In this document: in pieces, positions 33,731-47,639 of the stretch
How the letters are laid out: each line of letters starts with the position of its first letter
How positions within the stretch are numbered: position 1 is the first letter of the stretch
Source of the DNA: Zea mays
Lineage: Eukaryota > Streptophyta > Magnoliopsida > Poales > Poaceae
Direction of reading: 5' to 3'
NCBI RefSeq assembly: GCF_902167145.1
Contig: NC_050096.1
Coordinates: forward strand, 199,036,566 to 199,100,565
Length of the DNA stretch: 64,000 bases
Program-made: the position numbers and the translations under genes
The notes under the pieces: model-generated
Databases searched by the model: none
What the model was told of the DNA's origin: nothing
What the model saw: only the letters and a program-made list of their open reading frames with translations

Positions 33731-35099
33731 CACTACCGGACTCACCTTTTTTGCCGAGTGTCTCAGACATTCGGTAAAGCCTTTACCGAGTATTACACTC
33801 GGCAAAGGGTTCTTTGTCGGGTACTTTTTTTAGTGTCGAAAAGCACTCGGCAAAGAAAAGCACTCGACAAATTAAGAATCACAAAAAACTCAAAAAACAG
33901 CAAAACATTTTTAAAATTATGGAAACAACTCTCCAACCACTAGTCCACTACCCATTTCCGTATCATTTTCACCGTTATTTTGAATAAAATTTACATGTTT
34001 TTGAATGCTAAGATTTGAACTCGCAACATCTCTACCACTACACTACTATATGAATTGTCTATATTGCGTTTTCTTTCCTCATGTACTATAACAAATCGAG
34101 AGTAATTTGATTATTTGAGGCACTAAATGAATTCATTTGAAAATGACCAACTATAAAGTTGCATAACTTTTCAAGATCTACAAGTTCTATATTAATAGTT
34201 TCTACATCCGAGGCCATTTACAAAATTTGAATTTCAAATTTGAAAACTTTACACGAAATTTTCTATGATAACATAATTTCAAATCAAAAAATTGTCAATT
34301 ACAACGTTTCATTACATTTCAAGACCTACAACTTTTTATTTTGGTGGTTTTTTCATCCGAGGTAGTTTGGAAAATTCATATTTAAAAATTCAAACATAGT
34401 TTTGCATGACAAGATGATTTCAAATCAAAACATTGTCAACTACAAAGTTTCATAAATTTTCAAGACCTACAACTTTTCTGTTGGTGGTTTTTTCTTCGAC
34501 GTCGTTTTCAAAAATCAAATTTAATTTTTTAAAATTCAGACGTAGTTTTCGTTGACAAGATGACTTCAAATGAAAAAGTTGCCAACTACAAAATTCTATT
34601 ACTTCTCAAGATATACAAAGTTTATTTGGTTGTTTGAACATTTGTTCATATCACATGATGTTTCTATTATTATTCATAAATCTTGTACATCTCTCTTGTA
34701 GTTTCATAAACTACGAGAGAGATATAGGTTTTATGAACAAATTTACTTTTAATTTGTCATATGAAAAAATGATCAAAATATAAATTGTACATGTTATACA
34801 AATTTGTAGTTGAAAGCCTTTTCATTTGAATTAATTTACTACTTTAAAATATGATTTTTAAATTGTCTTTATCTAGTGTTAAAAAACACTCGGCAAAGAA
34901 GCTCTTTGCTGAGTGTTAAAAAACACTCAACAAAGAAACTTTTTGCCTAGTGTCAAACACTGGCAAAATGTTTCTTTGTCGAGTGTTTTTTTATCGAGGT
35001 TTTTTTTGCTTGGCACTCGACAAATAGCTTCTTTGCCGAGTGCCAAAAAAACACTCGAAAAACATTTGACACTCGACAAAGAGCCGAATTCCAGTAGTG
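33731..35099. mobile_element. Non-autonomous CACTA (En/Spm) element, 1369 bp
   Basis: Starts CACTACCGGACTC and ends GAATTCCAGTAGTG, so both termini are CACTAC. A TAG target duplication lies at 33728-33730 and 35100-35102. Subterminal arms are packed with direct and inverted copies of CTCGGCAAAG/TTTGCCGAGTG, the usual binding-site type for CACTA proteins. The centre (about 34140-34620) holds roughly four diverged tandem units of about 130 bp (CAAATCAAAA...TTGTCAACTACA...AAGACCTACAACTTTT). No transposase frame. Confidence 0.88.
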
Positions 35100-35102
35100 T
35101 AG

Positions 35103-36090
35103 GAGCCTTCGCACAATAAAGTATCTCGTGATGACCTTTTTCTCCGGACAGTCTGCGATTAGGTTAGATTAGGTGAATAAGTCACTTTTTTCGTGCGTAT
35201 TTACCCATCTAAAAACACGGGTTCCATGGGGGAACACCTAAGAACGGGTTCAAACTTTCCTCTCTCTGTATATGAAAGGGTACGTCCGATTGTGGAAACC
35301 ATTAATCGAACCAATGAACCAATTTATGAATTCCTTTACTTTTTTGCCCTAGTACTAGCTAGTAACGTAGCCTTCTTTATCTCAATCTTCACCTCTATGC
35401 GATTCTACGTCGTCTAGAGACGTCTTGTGTGGCCTGCCGATACCAAGACAAACCATAGGATATCTTCTTCCTGGTACGGTCCCTTCCGTGGGGCGAGATC
35501 CAGTTGTGGTTAGTGAACGTTGTCGCGCTATTAACACGCGGACTAGGTTTCAGCGCAAGGAACCCCGCTCCTGTTGTCCAGGTCGTGGACCGTCTGGCGA
35601 TCTGGCTCTAGCTCTAGAGCGCGAACCGTCCGAACCGCTACAGAGAGTTCGTCAAGCGGAACAAATCCCAGTGATTGACCCCTAGATCCGTGCCAACACT
35701 CACTAAAATTAAAGAAATTAAACATATCTGAGTTTTTTCGCGTCAGAGGGCTGGCAATGCTAAAAAATAAAGCCCGATACATTCCTATCTTTGAATGCTC
35801 GTGCTAGCCCGACTTATATAACTATGTGTTGAACCATGGTTTGGCCTCTTAATTTCGGATTGTGTGTGTGATCCAGAAAGTCTGGACTATATTCCCAGCA
35901 TCAGAATCGCCACCAACTTTGCTCTATTTTCGTTTATAGTTTGTTCATACCAACCCCTGCCACACTTGTGGTAGACTAATTATTTAATTTTCTATGCATA
36001 ATATTAATATTGCAAATTCTTCGACTTGATTTTAAGGAAGAGTAAAAGTAGTCGCGATAGGAATCTGCATCCAAAAAGATCGTGGCACAT
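35103..36090. other. Intergenic sequence, no gene seen
   Basis: Short frames exist at 35193-35417 and 35425-35685 but show no family resemblance. The GC-rich part at 35460-35700 might be an old retroelement fragment. This cannot be supported further. Confidence 0.3.
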
Positions 36091-36093
36091 CCG

Positions 36094-36101
36094 TTTATAT
36101 A
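36094..36101 (+). promoter_or_regulatory. Probable TATA box of the ACR gene
   Basis: TTTATATA about 330 bp upstream of the ATG at 36425. It is followed by a pyrimidine- and CTC-rich leader (36170-36340), typical of plant 5' UTRs. Transcription probably starts near 36125-36135. Confidence 0.5.
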
Positions 36102-36424
36102 CCGGGCGTGTCCCGCCAGCGTAGCGCTGCACGACCAAAGGCAAGTGGGCGGCAGACTGCCTTCACTCTCACTCCCGCCCGTGTCCCTCGCCCTGTCCGC
36201 GCTGCGGTGCGCCCTCCCTGCGCCGCTGTTAATGGAAACGGCGCGGCGTTTCCTTCCCACCACCTCCTCCTCCTCCTCCTGCACGGCCTCTTCTTCGCTA
36301 CGATTCGCCGCTTCTCCGCTCTTCTTCTCCTTCCCCTGCAGATAAAGCGGCTGGTTGCCCTGGAAGCCTTGCGGTGGAGACGGTCTCGGTCTCGGATCCA
36401 GGGGAGACACGCGGATTTGCTGCC

Positions 36425-39174
36425 ATGGTGAGGTGGGGCGAGATGGTGGAGGAGGAAGAGGACGACGAGTACGCTAAGCTGGTCAGGAGGATGAATCCAC
36501 CGAGGTATACACACAACTGCTCTTGTATGTATACTGTATATACTATTGCTCATGCCGTTTAAATTTCTGCACTGTTTTTTATTAAAAAAATTGATTTTGT
36601 GTTTGTATGATTGTGACTTTTGAGGATGATGTTCTTATTCTCGTCTACGGTTTGGTACTTTGGTCTGCAACTCTGCGTGTTGATTGATCTTCCTCTTTAG
36701 TATTTTCCTATCAATATCAAAATCATTTTATTTATTCATTTATTCATACTTTTAATAATCGCAGATGGTTTTTTGGGTTGTTGGATCGGTGTATTATTAT
36801 CCCTCCACGAATTCTAATATATACATATCAGATTTACATCCGCTTTTCCCAATCGCTCCTAGGATTCCGCTTTATTATATTGACAAACACTCGTAGGATT
36901 CCACTGGATTATTCTCAGTCAGTCACTTAGGATTGAGTATACTGTGTGTTGCTAGCTTACTTGTGGATCCGACGAGTTCATGTACAGTATTTCCAAACTT
37001 AGATTACCTGTGCCACAAATCCTTTCTGACACACCAATTCGTATCTTTCACCTGAGGAAAGAATTCTAGTTCATATTGTTCTGCACATGGCCGCTGTGAT
37101 CTCCTTTATTCTTTGCCCTTATTCCTACCACCGCCTCTTTGATGCTGTCCAAAGAAGACGAACAGTCCTTTTAGATTCCTCTCTCCTTTCGGTAAAAGCT
37201 ATATGGAATCCTTGATTCCTACATGCTGCCTCATCATGATGCTTCACTAATTACTATACAGACTCCTCCTCTTAATCAACTTCTCGAGTTGGATTTTTTC
37301 CTAGTAATGATAAGCGTTGCAAATTCATCGATCTTGACTGTTGCTTGTTTGCCAAATGCTCGTCGCCTATTGTGCTGTTTCTTGCAGAGTGGTCATCGAC
37401 AACGACTCGTGTGGCAACGCAACTGTCATCCGGGTGAGTGAGATTGGACTTCACTTTCATTTGGGGACAGTGGCCCTAACTACATTTCAGAATTTAGCTA
37501 GCCGCACTACCTTTGTGCTAGATATTTATTGATGAAGGTGGACCTTTTAAATATCTTGCCAGGTTGATAGGGTCAATAAGCATGGCATTTTACTGGAAGC
37601 AGTTCAGGTCCTTGTCGATCTCAACCTCGTCATCACCAAGGCTTACATTTCTTCAGACGGCAACTGGTTCATGCATGGTACTGGTTATAAAAGCCTTAGT
37701 TTTTCAAATGAAATTTGACTTAGTAATATGTTTGGTTGTTTGACCAGTCACGATGAATTTCTTTGGTTTTTTTGTTTGTTTGTTTTGGTTCACGTCGTGT
37801 TCAGTGTTCAATGTGACCGATCAGGACGGGAGTAAGCTTCATAACAGGGAGGTCATTGACCATATTCAGAAAGTAAGCATGCTATATTTATTGCTAATCT
37901 CCGATGTTTCTACAAGACGCCTTACACAGTTACACCTTGTGGCCTTTCAACAACAGTGCCTGGAATCAGACGGCTACCTTGTTCCTCCGGCGAACGGTTA
38001 TGCGCTGCCGGAAGACCAGTTCACCTCCATTGAGCTGACGGGCGCGGACCGCCCGGGCCTCCTCTCAGAGGTGTGCGCCGTGCTCGCCACCCTGAGCTGC
38101 AACATCGTGAAGGCCGAGGTGTGGACGCACGACGGGCGCACCGCCGCCGTGATCCAGGTCACCGACGAGGCCACCGGGCGCGCCGTCCACGACGCGGGCC
38201 GGCTGTCCAGGGTGCAGGAGCTTCTCCGCGACGTGATGCGGGGCGACGGCACGTGCAACCGCGGCGGCACGGGAATTTCCGCGGAGAGGCGCCTGCATAC
38301 GCTGATGCTGGACAGCGTCGGCGGCGGCGGTGCCGAGGAGGCTGGTGGCGGCCGTGACGAGAGCGGTGGATGTGGCGTGGCGAGGCCCAAGGTCGTGGTG
38401 ATGGACTGCGCGGAGAGGCGGTACACGGTGGTGATCCTGCGGTGCAGGGACCGGCCGAAGCTGCTGTTCGACACGCTGTGCGCGCTCGCCGACCTGCAGT
38501 ACGTCGTGTTCCACGGCACGGTCGACGCCGAGGGAGCCAGCAAGGACAAGGAGGCCTACCAAGTATGCTGACTGGCTAGAGTCGTGGTTTTCTGACCGGC
38601 AGCTCATGCTCGATGCTCATCGTCTCCCTCTCCCGGTGTGGTTGCAGGAGTACTACATCCGGCACGTCGACGGCCACCCGGTGCGCTCCGACGCCGAGCG
38701 GGCCCGCCTCGTCCGGTGCCTAGAGGCCGCCGTCGAGAGGCGCGCGTCCAACGTATGTATGATCTCCCTCGTTCGTCGACCCACCAGCATGGCCTCTTGC
38801 TAGTAACATCGTTGCTGTTCACGACTGAGCAGGGGCTGGAGCTAGAGGTGTGGACGGAGGACAGGGTGGGGCTGCTGTCGGAGATCACGCGCGTGTTCCG
38901 GGAGAACAGCCTCTCCATCATCCGGGCGGCGATCACGACCAGGGACGGCAAGGCCGAGGACACGTTCTACGTGTCGGACGCGTACGGCAACCCCGTCGAC
39001 GGCAGGACCATGGACGCGGTGGGGGAGCAGCTCGGGCACGCCGTGCTGAGGGTGAAGCGCGGCGGCCACGACGCGCCCGTCAAGCACGAGGCCGAGGGCG
39101 GCGCGGTGTCCGTCCTTGGCAGCCTGCTCAAGAGCTCGTTCCAGGGCCTGAGACTCATCAGATCCTACTCGTAA
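36425..39174 (+). CDS. ACT domain repeat protein (ACR family), 453 aa
   Basis: Seven coding exons: 36425-36504, 37388-37433, 37563-37677, 37805-37872, 37957-38562, 38648-38752 and 38833-39174, all with GT-AG borders and consistent phases, totalling 1362 nt. The protein has four ACT domains, small-molecule sensing folds, at about residues 27-103, 125-198, 259-335 and 342-415. Typical ACT helix-start motifs are [37 protein letters not shown] and [13 protein letters not shown]. Length and four-domain layout match plant ACR proteins, thought to act as amino-acid sensors or regulators. No catalytic domain is present. GC rises sharply in exon 5, as in many grass genes. The start ATG context (GCCATGG) is strong. 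An AATAAA lies 18 bp past the stop. Its 3' end converges with RPL7A. Confidence 0.93.
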
Positions 39175-39683
39175 ACCGTAATCGAAGAACATAATAAAGC
39201 CCTGGGCCTTGTACATATATAAAATCTCACGTAGGTTAGGAAATAGTGAAGCAGCATTGTAAATATCATATCAGTCGCATGGTAAATATCATACCGTTAC
39301 AAGTGCATAAATCTCATTACATTACAGCAGGTACAGTGCAGCAGAAATCTGGCCATTTCATCAGCTTGGAGGAAAACCTTCAGGTACATTCGTTCGTACT
39401 GTAGGAAGTCAAATCATGCAAATTGCAGGCGGCAATACATGATAAAATGACATTTAATTCTGAAATAGCTATGCGCATAAACATCATAGCCATCATAGAA
39501 GATGATTCACATGAACTAGATGGTACAGAACCAAAACTTTGAATTCTTACATGATGTCTTTCTGTCATGGTCGGTGACTCGGTGTCTCTCCCTGAAGCAA
39601 AACTCTCAAAAACTAGATCTGACAACCACCGTGATTGCACACGATCGCAAGTACACGAAAATTTTAATTTAACAGGACAAGAC

Positions 39684-41715
<2,032 letters not shown>

Positions 41716-41811
41716 TTTGCCGGCGGCTGCTTCGGGCGAGCAGGGCGACGGCGGAGAGTAAGAGAGGCTGGGAGAGTGGTGGCGGCGACGAGAGCTTTGA
41801 AACTGAGCGGC

Positions 41812-41920
41812 GGTTTTATAGGAGCGTCTTTCCGCGCCACGTGGTCACGTCTGGGACGTCGGATCCGGCGTGATGGAGGCTTCGTGGGCTCTTGCCCGTC
41901 CGTCCTGCGGATTAGGGTTT
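41812..41920 (-). promoter_or_regulatory. RPL7A core promoter: TATA box, site II element and telo-box
   Basis: On the minus strand: TATAAAACC at 41812-41820, AGCCCA (site II type) at 41885-41890 and AAACCCTAAT (telo-box) at 41911-41920. Telo-box plus site II upstream of a ribosomal protein gene is the well-known arrangement for growth-linked expression in plants. Confidence 0.7.
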
Positions 41921-42894
41921 TGACAGGCACGTCTGGAACTGGAAGAATGCGGTCGTGTTAGAAAGGCCGGGCCGGTAGTGTTACTGGACTAGGCTGAATT
42001 ACCACTCGCTCCGCCAAACAATCACCGTCGCCCACGTAACGTGACTCGCCGGCTCGCCGCCGGCGTCCAAGCTAACAGTAAAGACAGCGCACTGAAATGT
42101 TAGCGATCAATAGTATAATCAGTAATATGACGAACGATAAAAACCAAAAAAAAAAAAAACAACGCGCACCGGCATTCCAATGTCATTACTGAACCGTAGC
42201 ATAAGTATCTAGGCGTCGAATCAACATCAGGGGTTCTCACTTTGATATTTCACAGATGAAGCAGAGTGCAGTTACATGCTGTAGGTGATTACTCTACCAG
42301 ATACATAAACCAACATCAAATTCTGAAAGGGACCGGATTCAGAAAAAAACTCTCCGTTTCCGTATCTATGTTTTTTTGGCGGAAATGGGACCGGATTCGA
42401 TGCCATTCAGCGTGCCGCTCCTCGACACCTCTCCGCCTCCGCGCGACGGGCGACAGCGCCAGTCGTGAATCAGCGCCGGCGAGCCCCCATCCTGGCCGGC
42501 AGACTCCCTAGGCGGCTGGGCCAGCTCTCCGCCTCCGCATCCCCAGTCTCCGCGCTGACTGCCCCGCCCCATCTCCAGCCACGCCGGCGCCGCATCCCCA
42601 TTCCCCTCACCGCCGTCTCCGGTCACGCCGGCGCGTCCCCAGCCCCCGCGTCGTCCGCTTACCAGGCAGGGAACCGAGAATCTTCTTCCCTTCCATTATC
42701 TTCGTTGCAAGGTCTCTAATGCCAGCTTTCTCTGATCTAATTTGATATTTTGATGTAGCCATCTAAGTAGTTGAATTGTAGAAATAACCATGATGTATTG
42801 GTTCTTTAATTATACGTATTTAATTTATGGCTCTACACTATTTAGTATTTGTATATCGAATTGTGGGGTCTTTTAATGCTACTTTACCAAATTG

Positions 42895-42895
<1 letters not shown>

Positions 42896-42971
<76 letters not shown>
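42896..42971. repeat. (AT)n microsatellite
   Basis: About 37 uninterrupted AT dinucleotides. The apparent Tyr-Ile repeat frames here are artefacts of the microsatellite. Confidence 0.95.
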
Positions 42972-42972
<1 letters not shown>

Positions 42973-43043
42973 CCGATTTGGCCATGAAATTTGTTTGGTC
43001 GGATATGTCCCATGCAAACATCTTAGATCTGTCACTGACTTTA

Positions 43044-43168
43044 GACCGTGTTCGGTTGCATGGGATTAGAGAGGATTGGGGTAGATTAAATCTCTTTCTA
43101 TTCGATTTTAATTACCAAGTGATTTAATTCCTCTAATCCCCTTCAATCCCTTCATAACCGAACAAGCA
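43044..43168. mobile_element. Short MITE, 125 bp
   Basis: The left end GACCGTGTTCGGTT pairs with right end AACCGAACAAGCA. TTTA lies directly outside both ends (43040-43043 and 43169-43172). The interior has GGATTAGAG/CTCTAATCC inverted words. Confidence 0.65.
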
Positions 43169-43403
43169 TTTACTGGGTATGCTCCTGCGTCCTGCCCGAA
43201 CTCTAACCCAACTTAAGTTGATTGGCTATTCGTATCCGGTTCTGATCTAATCAATATTGAACTGTATACATGTGTTTTTCGTACTAACTTTGATATTTTT
43301 TTTCCTGAACACCATTGGCTATACATTTGTACACCCATGTACTAACTTTACTCGGACCGCGTATGAACCCGCAATGCTTCCTTGTCAAGGTCGCTACATC
43401 AAC

Positions 43404-45862
43404 ATGAGGCTCAACAAGGTGGAAGTGAACCTTATAAGGCTGCTGGAGGCTGCTCCCTGGCAGCAAAATCAGGCTAAACTACTCTATGTACGTAAGAGTT
43501 GCTAATATGAATTTCTTAGAAATTTTGATTTCCATCCCGTGTAATTGATTTGACGGAAAAGAAGTAGATGTAGCCTCATTATGTCTCTTTTTGTTAGTGA
43601 TAGAGAACAATCTCAGGATATTTTGTTTCAGTATCAACACATGGTGTCTGAAACCTCTATCACTTTGAATTTGAGTACTGTTTGACTAATTACCTAAAGC
43701 CTTCGTTCCACTGCAGTATGTAACCACAGCCCGGGAGCTTTTGGAGCAGCTAGGAGCTGAGACTACACCAGAAGGGATATCAAGGTGTATTCTCAGCAAT
43801 GTCATATCATCGATTTTTTTTTGGAATACTGATATACAGATATAGCGATGTGGTGGTTATTTGCGGGACACCTAATATTGCATAAGGTTCCGTGGTTTTA
43901 AGGAAAAAGGACAATAATCTTCCATATGTTAGTGGCAAAAAAACAGGAAACTGTTAATACATAAATTTTAAAATTGATCTTGCCCAAGCAATCTGTATCA
44001 CTATTCACCTTTTGCGTTTTGCATCAATGTAAAATCCTGAAACCTGTATATGGAGTACTGGCTGCTAATTAAGAATACATTCTGATAAGTTTTTTGCATT
44101 TCGCTGCTATTTCGATTTGGCTGGCATTGACATTGTGTTTCAATATTTTGTTAAGTCTTTAATGACTTCACATTCTGATGTGACAAAATGGCCTCCAAAA
44201 GACAATAATTCGGTCGGTGGCCTATTATCTTATCAAAATAGCCCTTTTTTTCTATACATAAGTGCTCCACAGAAAAATCATTATTCTGCCATGAAAGGCC
44301 GCATGGGTCGCCACTTGATAAATGCATGGTTTCTCATTCAGGTTTACTAAAATTTTGGTAATGAAGTTAGGGTACTCTATCTGTACCGCATCTCAAACCC
44401 TTATATAAAAGGTTCATTTCATAAGTTACTGCAATCTTTGCTTTGATGACCTTTGGTTTGATGGCAACAGTTTCTGGCCTATTGCTTGGCCTTGTTTATG
44501 AACAATCTTATACCTGGTTCAGTGGTCTTAGTAATTGGTCTAGCAAAGCAAGCATTTATTCTCAGCTAGACTTTCCTACCGCTGCTTGTTACATTTTTTG
44601 CGTCGTCAGAAGAACATGTTTTTGATGAATTTCTTCCCTTTTCAGCATTTCAAAAGCTAAGCTTTCTGAGTATTCAGAAAAGATTGAAGCACTAGCTTCT
44701 AGGCTTGCTGCTTCACTGGTATGTTTCTATTGTATTGATCCATTTGTTTTGCTCTTCATAGAATTTAAATCTATCACAGCATATGATATTGTTTTTTATC
44801 TGAATTGTTACCTCTTATAGCTTTTAGATTGGATATACTTCTTATTTGTTATTATTATTATATTCTTGTTGGTGCAGCCTGAAAATGAAAAGCCAATTAC
44901 TGAAAGCAGAGATGAAATCTCTTACGACGAAGCCAAGGCAGAAAGTCCAATATCTTTATCATCAGGACTACGAAGGAGATCAACGTAAGTTCAATTTGGT
45001 CTATTTTACCTGTTTTCCTTTCTTATGGTTACAGCTACCGAGTCAACAGATGAAATTAAATAGAGCCCATGCTGAGGTTGGACCAAGTCATCATGAGAGA
45101 AAAGAAGATATTGGAGCACCTATAAAATTGGATGCAGAAGCTCAGGCTCACATTGAGAAGCATAGGTATGCCATTTTTTTTTTCTTAATCTGAGAAGATA
45201 TCTCAAGCTCCAGCTCAATGTGCACATTATTCTTATCCACAGTTTCCTTATTGACCACGAGCAATCTATTTATAGGGCCCATTCTTTGCCTGGTGTCAGT
45301 AAAATTGTTGTGCTGGAAGCTATGATTTGTGCCATGCTTATTAGCTTCGTTGTTGTTCTACTTGTTTGAGGATTTGTGCGTCAATTTTTTGTGTCATCAA
45401 ATGAAGGTTGTGCTCTTACTGTTACTTGTACCTTCTTACCGAACAGGAAGCTTCAAGAAGATTTGACTGATGAAATGGTCGAGTTAGCACGGCAACTGAA
45501 GGAAAGTAGCCTAATGATGAACCAATCCGTGCAGGAGACAGAGAAGGTATTCTTCTTTCATCTAGTCCTCAGGTTTCTGTTACGTTTGCACGTTAGTTTA
45601 TGTGGATAAAGTTGTATTGATACTGCAACGACGAACTCCTGCAGTTGCCTGCTTGTTGAGAATGTTATCTTATTTGCCGATGCAGATCCTTGATTCTACC
45701 GAGAGGGCCGTCGAGCACAGCCTGGCAAGCGCGGGCCACGCAACCTCGCGAGCCGCGGAGGTGTACTCACTGGCTTCCAAGACTACGTGCTTCCAGTGGC
45801 TGCTAATGTTTGTGATGGCCTGCATGTTTGTAATGGTGGTTCTACTCATAAGGATCACTTGA
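43404..45862 (+). CDS. USE1-type vesicle transport SNARE, 243 aa
   Basis: Membrane-anchored Q-SNARE of the USE1/p31 family, expected to act in retrograde Golgi-to-ER vesicle fusion. Seven coding exons: 43404-43487, 43717-43784, 44646-44718, 44878-44984, 45043-45165, 45447-45546 and 45686-45862, totalling 732 nt in consistent phase. The N-terminus has [20 protein letters not shown], typical of plant USE1. A SNARE-like helical stretch covers about residues 150-220 ([40 protein letters not shown]). The C-terminal anchor is [20 protein letters not shown], with IRIT after it. Exon 5 must begin at an AG 8 nt downstream of the first acceptor-like AG, since the upstream one gives a stop. Everything else is canonical. 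Confidence 0.88.
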
Positions 45863-46112
45863 TGAAGGATGAGGGCTGTAGAGGGCACTCAAATCTTTTG
45901 TCACCCTTGACTTTGTTTCATAGGGAATTTTTTGTGTTGATGGTATTTTCTCGACCAAGTGTCTCCAACCAAACAAGGCTGTAGTATGTGAAACTGGGAG
46001 ACGGCTGCCTGTACAGAGGCTTGGTGATTGCTGTTTTTGGTTACATGGGGATTAGAGGTAATTGAGGGATATATAATCGCTTGCTATTTAATTTTGATCA
46101 GCAAGAGGTTAT

Positions 46113-46227
46113 GGCTCGTTCGGTTTGCTTGTGGCGAGCGCTCCCAGGCGTTCGAATTTTGATTTCGAGCGCCTGGTATTGATTGCCTGCGAGGCAAGTT
46201 CTTGGGAGGCTTCCAACCAAACGAGCC
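46113..46227. mobile_element. MITE, 115 bp, with GGCTCGTT(C/T)GGTT ends
   Basis: Left GGCTCGTTCGGTT, right AACCAAACGAGCC. TAT lies outside both ends (46110-46112 and 46228-46230). An internal GAGCGCCTGG-type inverted repeat is present. Confidence 0.7.
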
Positions 46228-46232
46228 TATTA

Positions 46233-46740
46233 GGTCCTGTTTGTTCCCTCTTAGATTATTTAAGTTAGATTACGATGGAAAAGTGAAATTATAAATAAAC
46301 TACCTTTTAAAGTAATATTTGGTTCGAGAAATAAACTAGTCATCTTCTTATTACTCATTTTTTGTTTGATTTATGGAATACAATAAGTTGATCTATCAAC
46401 ACCTATTCTTCATAATTAATTAGTTATTACTAACATGAGGAATGATGTCACCTTACCAAATTTAAGGAATGAATTATAATTCACCACATCGATTTTAAAT
46501 GTAATGATTTTTTAAACCAAACACCCCTTAATCTCCTCCAATCTCCGTGCAACTAAACAAAAATCTAATAGGGTGTTTGGTTTGAGAAATGAGCTAGACC
46601 ATCATCTTCTCACTCCTTACTATTTTTGTTAAGTTTATGGAATGAAATGAGTTGATCCATTACCACCTCATTCCTAATAGTTAGTACTAGTATGAGTAAT
46701 AAGGTCATTCCACCAAATTTGAGGAATAAACCCATGATGC
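46233..46740. repeat. Two related Tourist-like MITE remnants
   Basis: Sequence around 46317-46530 and 46572-46740 shares TTTGGTT(C/T)GAGAAAT, CATCTTCTT and a TTATGGAAT...GTTGATC core. The first copy ends AAACCAAACACCCC; the second begins GGGTGTTTGGTTTGAG and is cut short on the right. The flanking GGTCCTGTTTGTT (46233) resembles the MITE end at 827. Confidence 0.55.
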
Positions 46741-46812
46741 ATTATCTTAATATTTGGCCTAGCCCCCCTCAGGGCGTCAGTTTTATCTTTAGTGAGGACA
46801 CCCGGGACTGTA

Positions 46813-46870
46813 TCCTACTACTAATTAAGCTTCGAGAGTGGGCGCCTGGCGATGCCATGCCCCCGCGTCG
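46813..46870 (+). mobile_element. Helitron-like 5' terminus, plus orientation
   Basis: After a host A, the sequence TCCTACTACTAATTAAG is followed by GTGGGCGCCTGGCG and CCATGCCCCCGC. The same block occurs inverted at 50384-50444. A TC start after A and absence of a matching TIR element duplication suggest a Helitron 5' end. It could start the element carrying RepHel, but this is unproven. Confidence 0.35.
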
Positions 46871-47630
46871 CCTCCCCTACGCGTCTGCCATGTGGACCCG
46901 CCTCGGTCTTCCCCTCCGGCCTCCGCGCAACCACAGCAATGGCCATGGTCTTCCCCTCCACGCAACCAGCAACCGCCATGCCCCTCGGTCTTCCCCTCCG
47001 TCCTCTGCGCAACCGCCATGGTCTTCCCCTCCGCGCAACCACAGCAACCGCCATGCCCCTACCTCGCACCATCCGCCATGCCTTCGCCTCGCAGGATCCG
47101 CCATGCCAGCGTCTCGGCTTCTCCTCCGTTCAGCCGCCCGACCCGCCGCCTTCCCCTCCGCAAAACAGCCATGTCCCCGCCTCGGCTAACCCTATGCGCA
47201 GATCCACAGCCGCCCGACCCGCCAGGACCTGCCTCTCCTTCCCCTCCGCGCTCAAACAACCAAGCCGAGCCGAGGAAATGCGCCCACAAATTTGGACGCT
47301 CCGCGCAGCCACACGAACTGCCATGCAACCACCTCGCACGATCCGTCATGCCCCCGCCTCGCACGATCCGCCGTGCCAGCGCCTCGGCTTCCCCTTCGTG
47401 CAACCGCCCGACCCGCCAGGACCCTGTCTCTCCTTCCCCTCCGCGCTCGGCTTGGCCCACAAATTTGGAAATGCACCCACAAATTTGGAAGCCACGGCAA
47501 TGGCGCCCGATTTGGCTATGGCGTCGCTGATTTGGAAATCGCACAATCTACGTCGCCGATTTGGAAAGCACGATCTCGGTACCGCAATCACAACAACTAT
47601 CCCCCAAATGTCGCGCCCACCCACGTCCAG
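46830..47630. repeat. GC-rich degenerate repeat region
   Basis: CCTCGCACGATCCGCCATGCC, CCCTCCGCGCAACCACAGC and CCACAAATTTGGA-like words recur irregularly, so open frames arise in all directions. I do not accept any of these frames as a gene. Confidence 0.5.
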
Positions 47631-47639
47631 GTGAGTCAG

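Larger units (their letters stand above)
41921..43403. other. Bidirectional promoter region and probable 5' UTR/leader intron of the USE1-type gene
   Basis: RPL7A (minus) and the SNARE gene (plus) are head-to-head here. A CT- and CG-rich segment at about 42400-42715 looks like a non-coding first exon ending before GTCTCT, with the start codon after a presumed leader intron holding an (AT)n tract and a MITE. The transcript start is not determined. Confidence 0.4.

Noticed and set aside
35193..35685. Possible small genes at 35193-35417 and 35425-35685
   Set aside because: No similarity to a known family, no splice support, and a likely old repeat fragment.
37753..38571. A 272-codon single-exon gene starting at 37753
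   Set aside because: It reads through two introns of the ACR gene. The spliced model restores four ACT domains.
42827..43127. Frames encoding Tyr-Ile repeats
   Set aside because: Direct translation of the (AT)n microsatellite.
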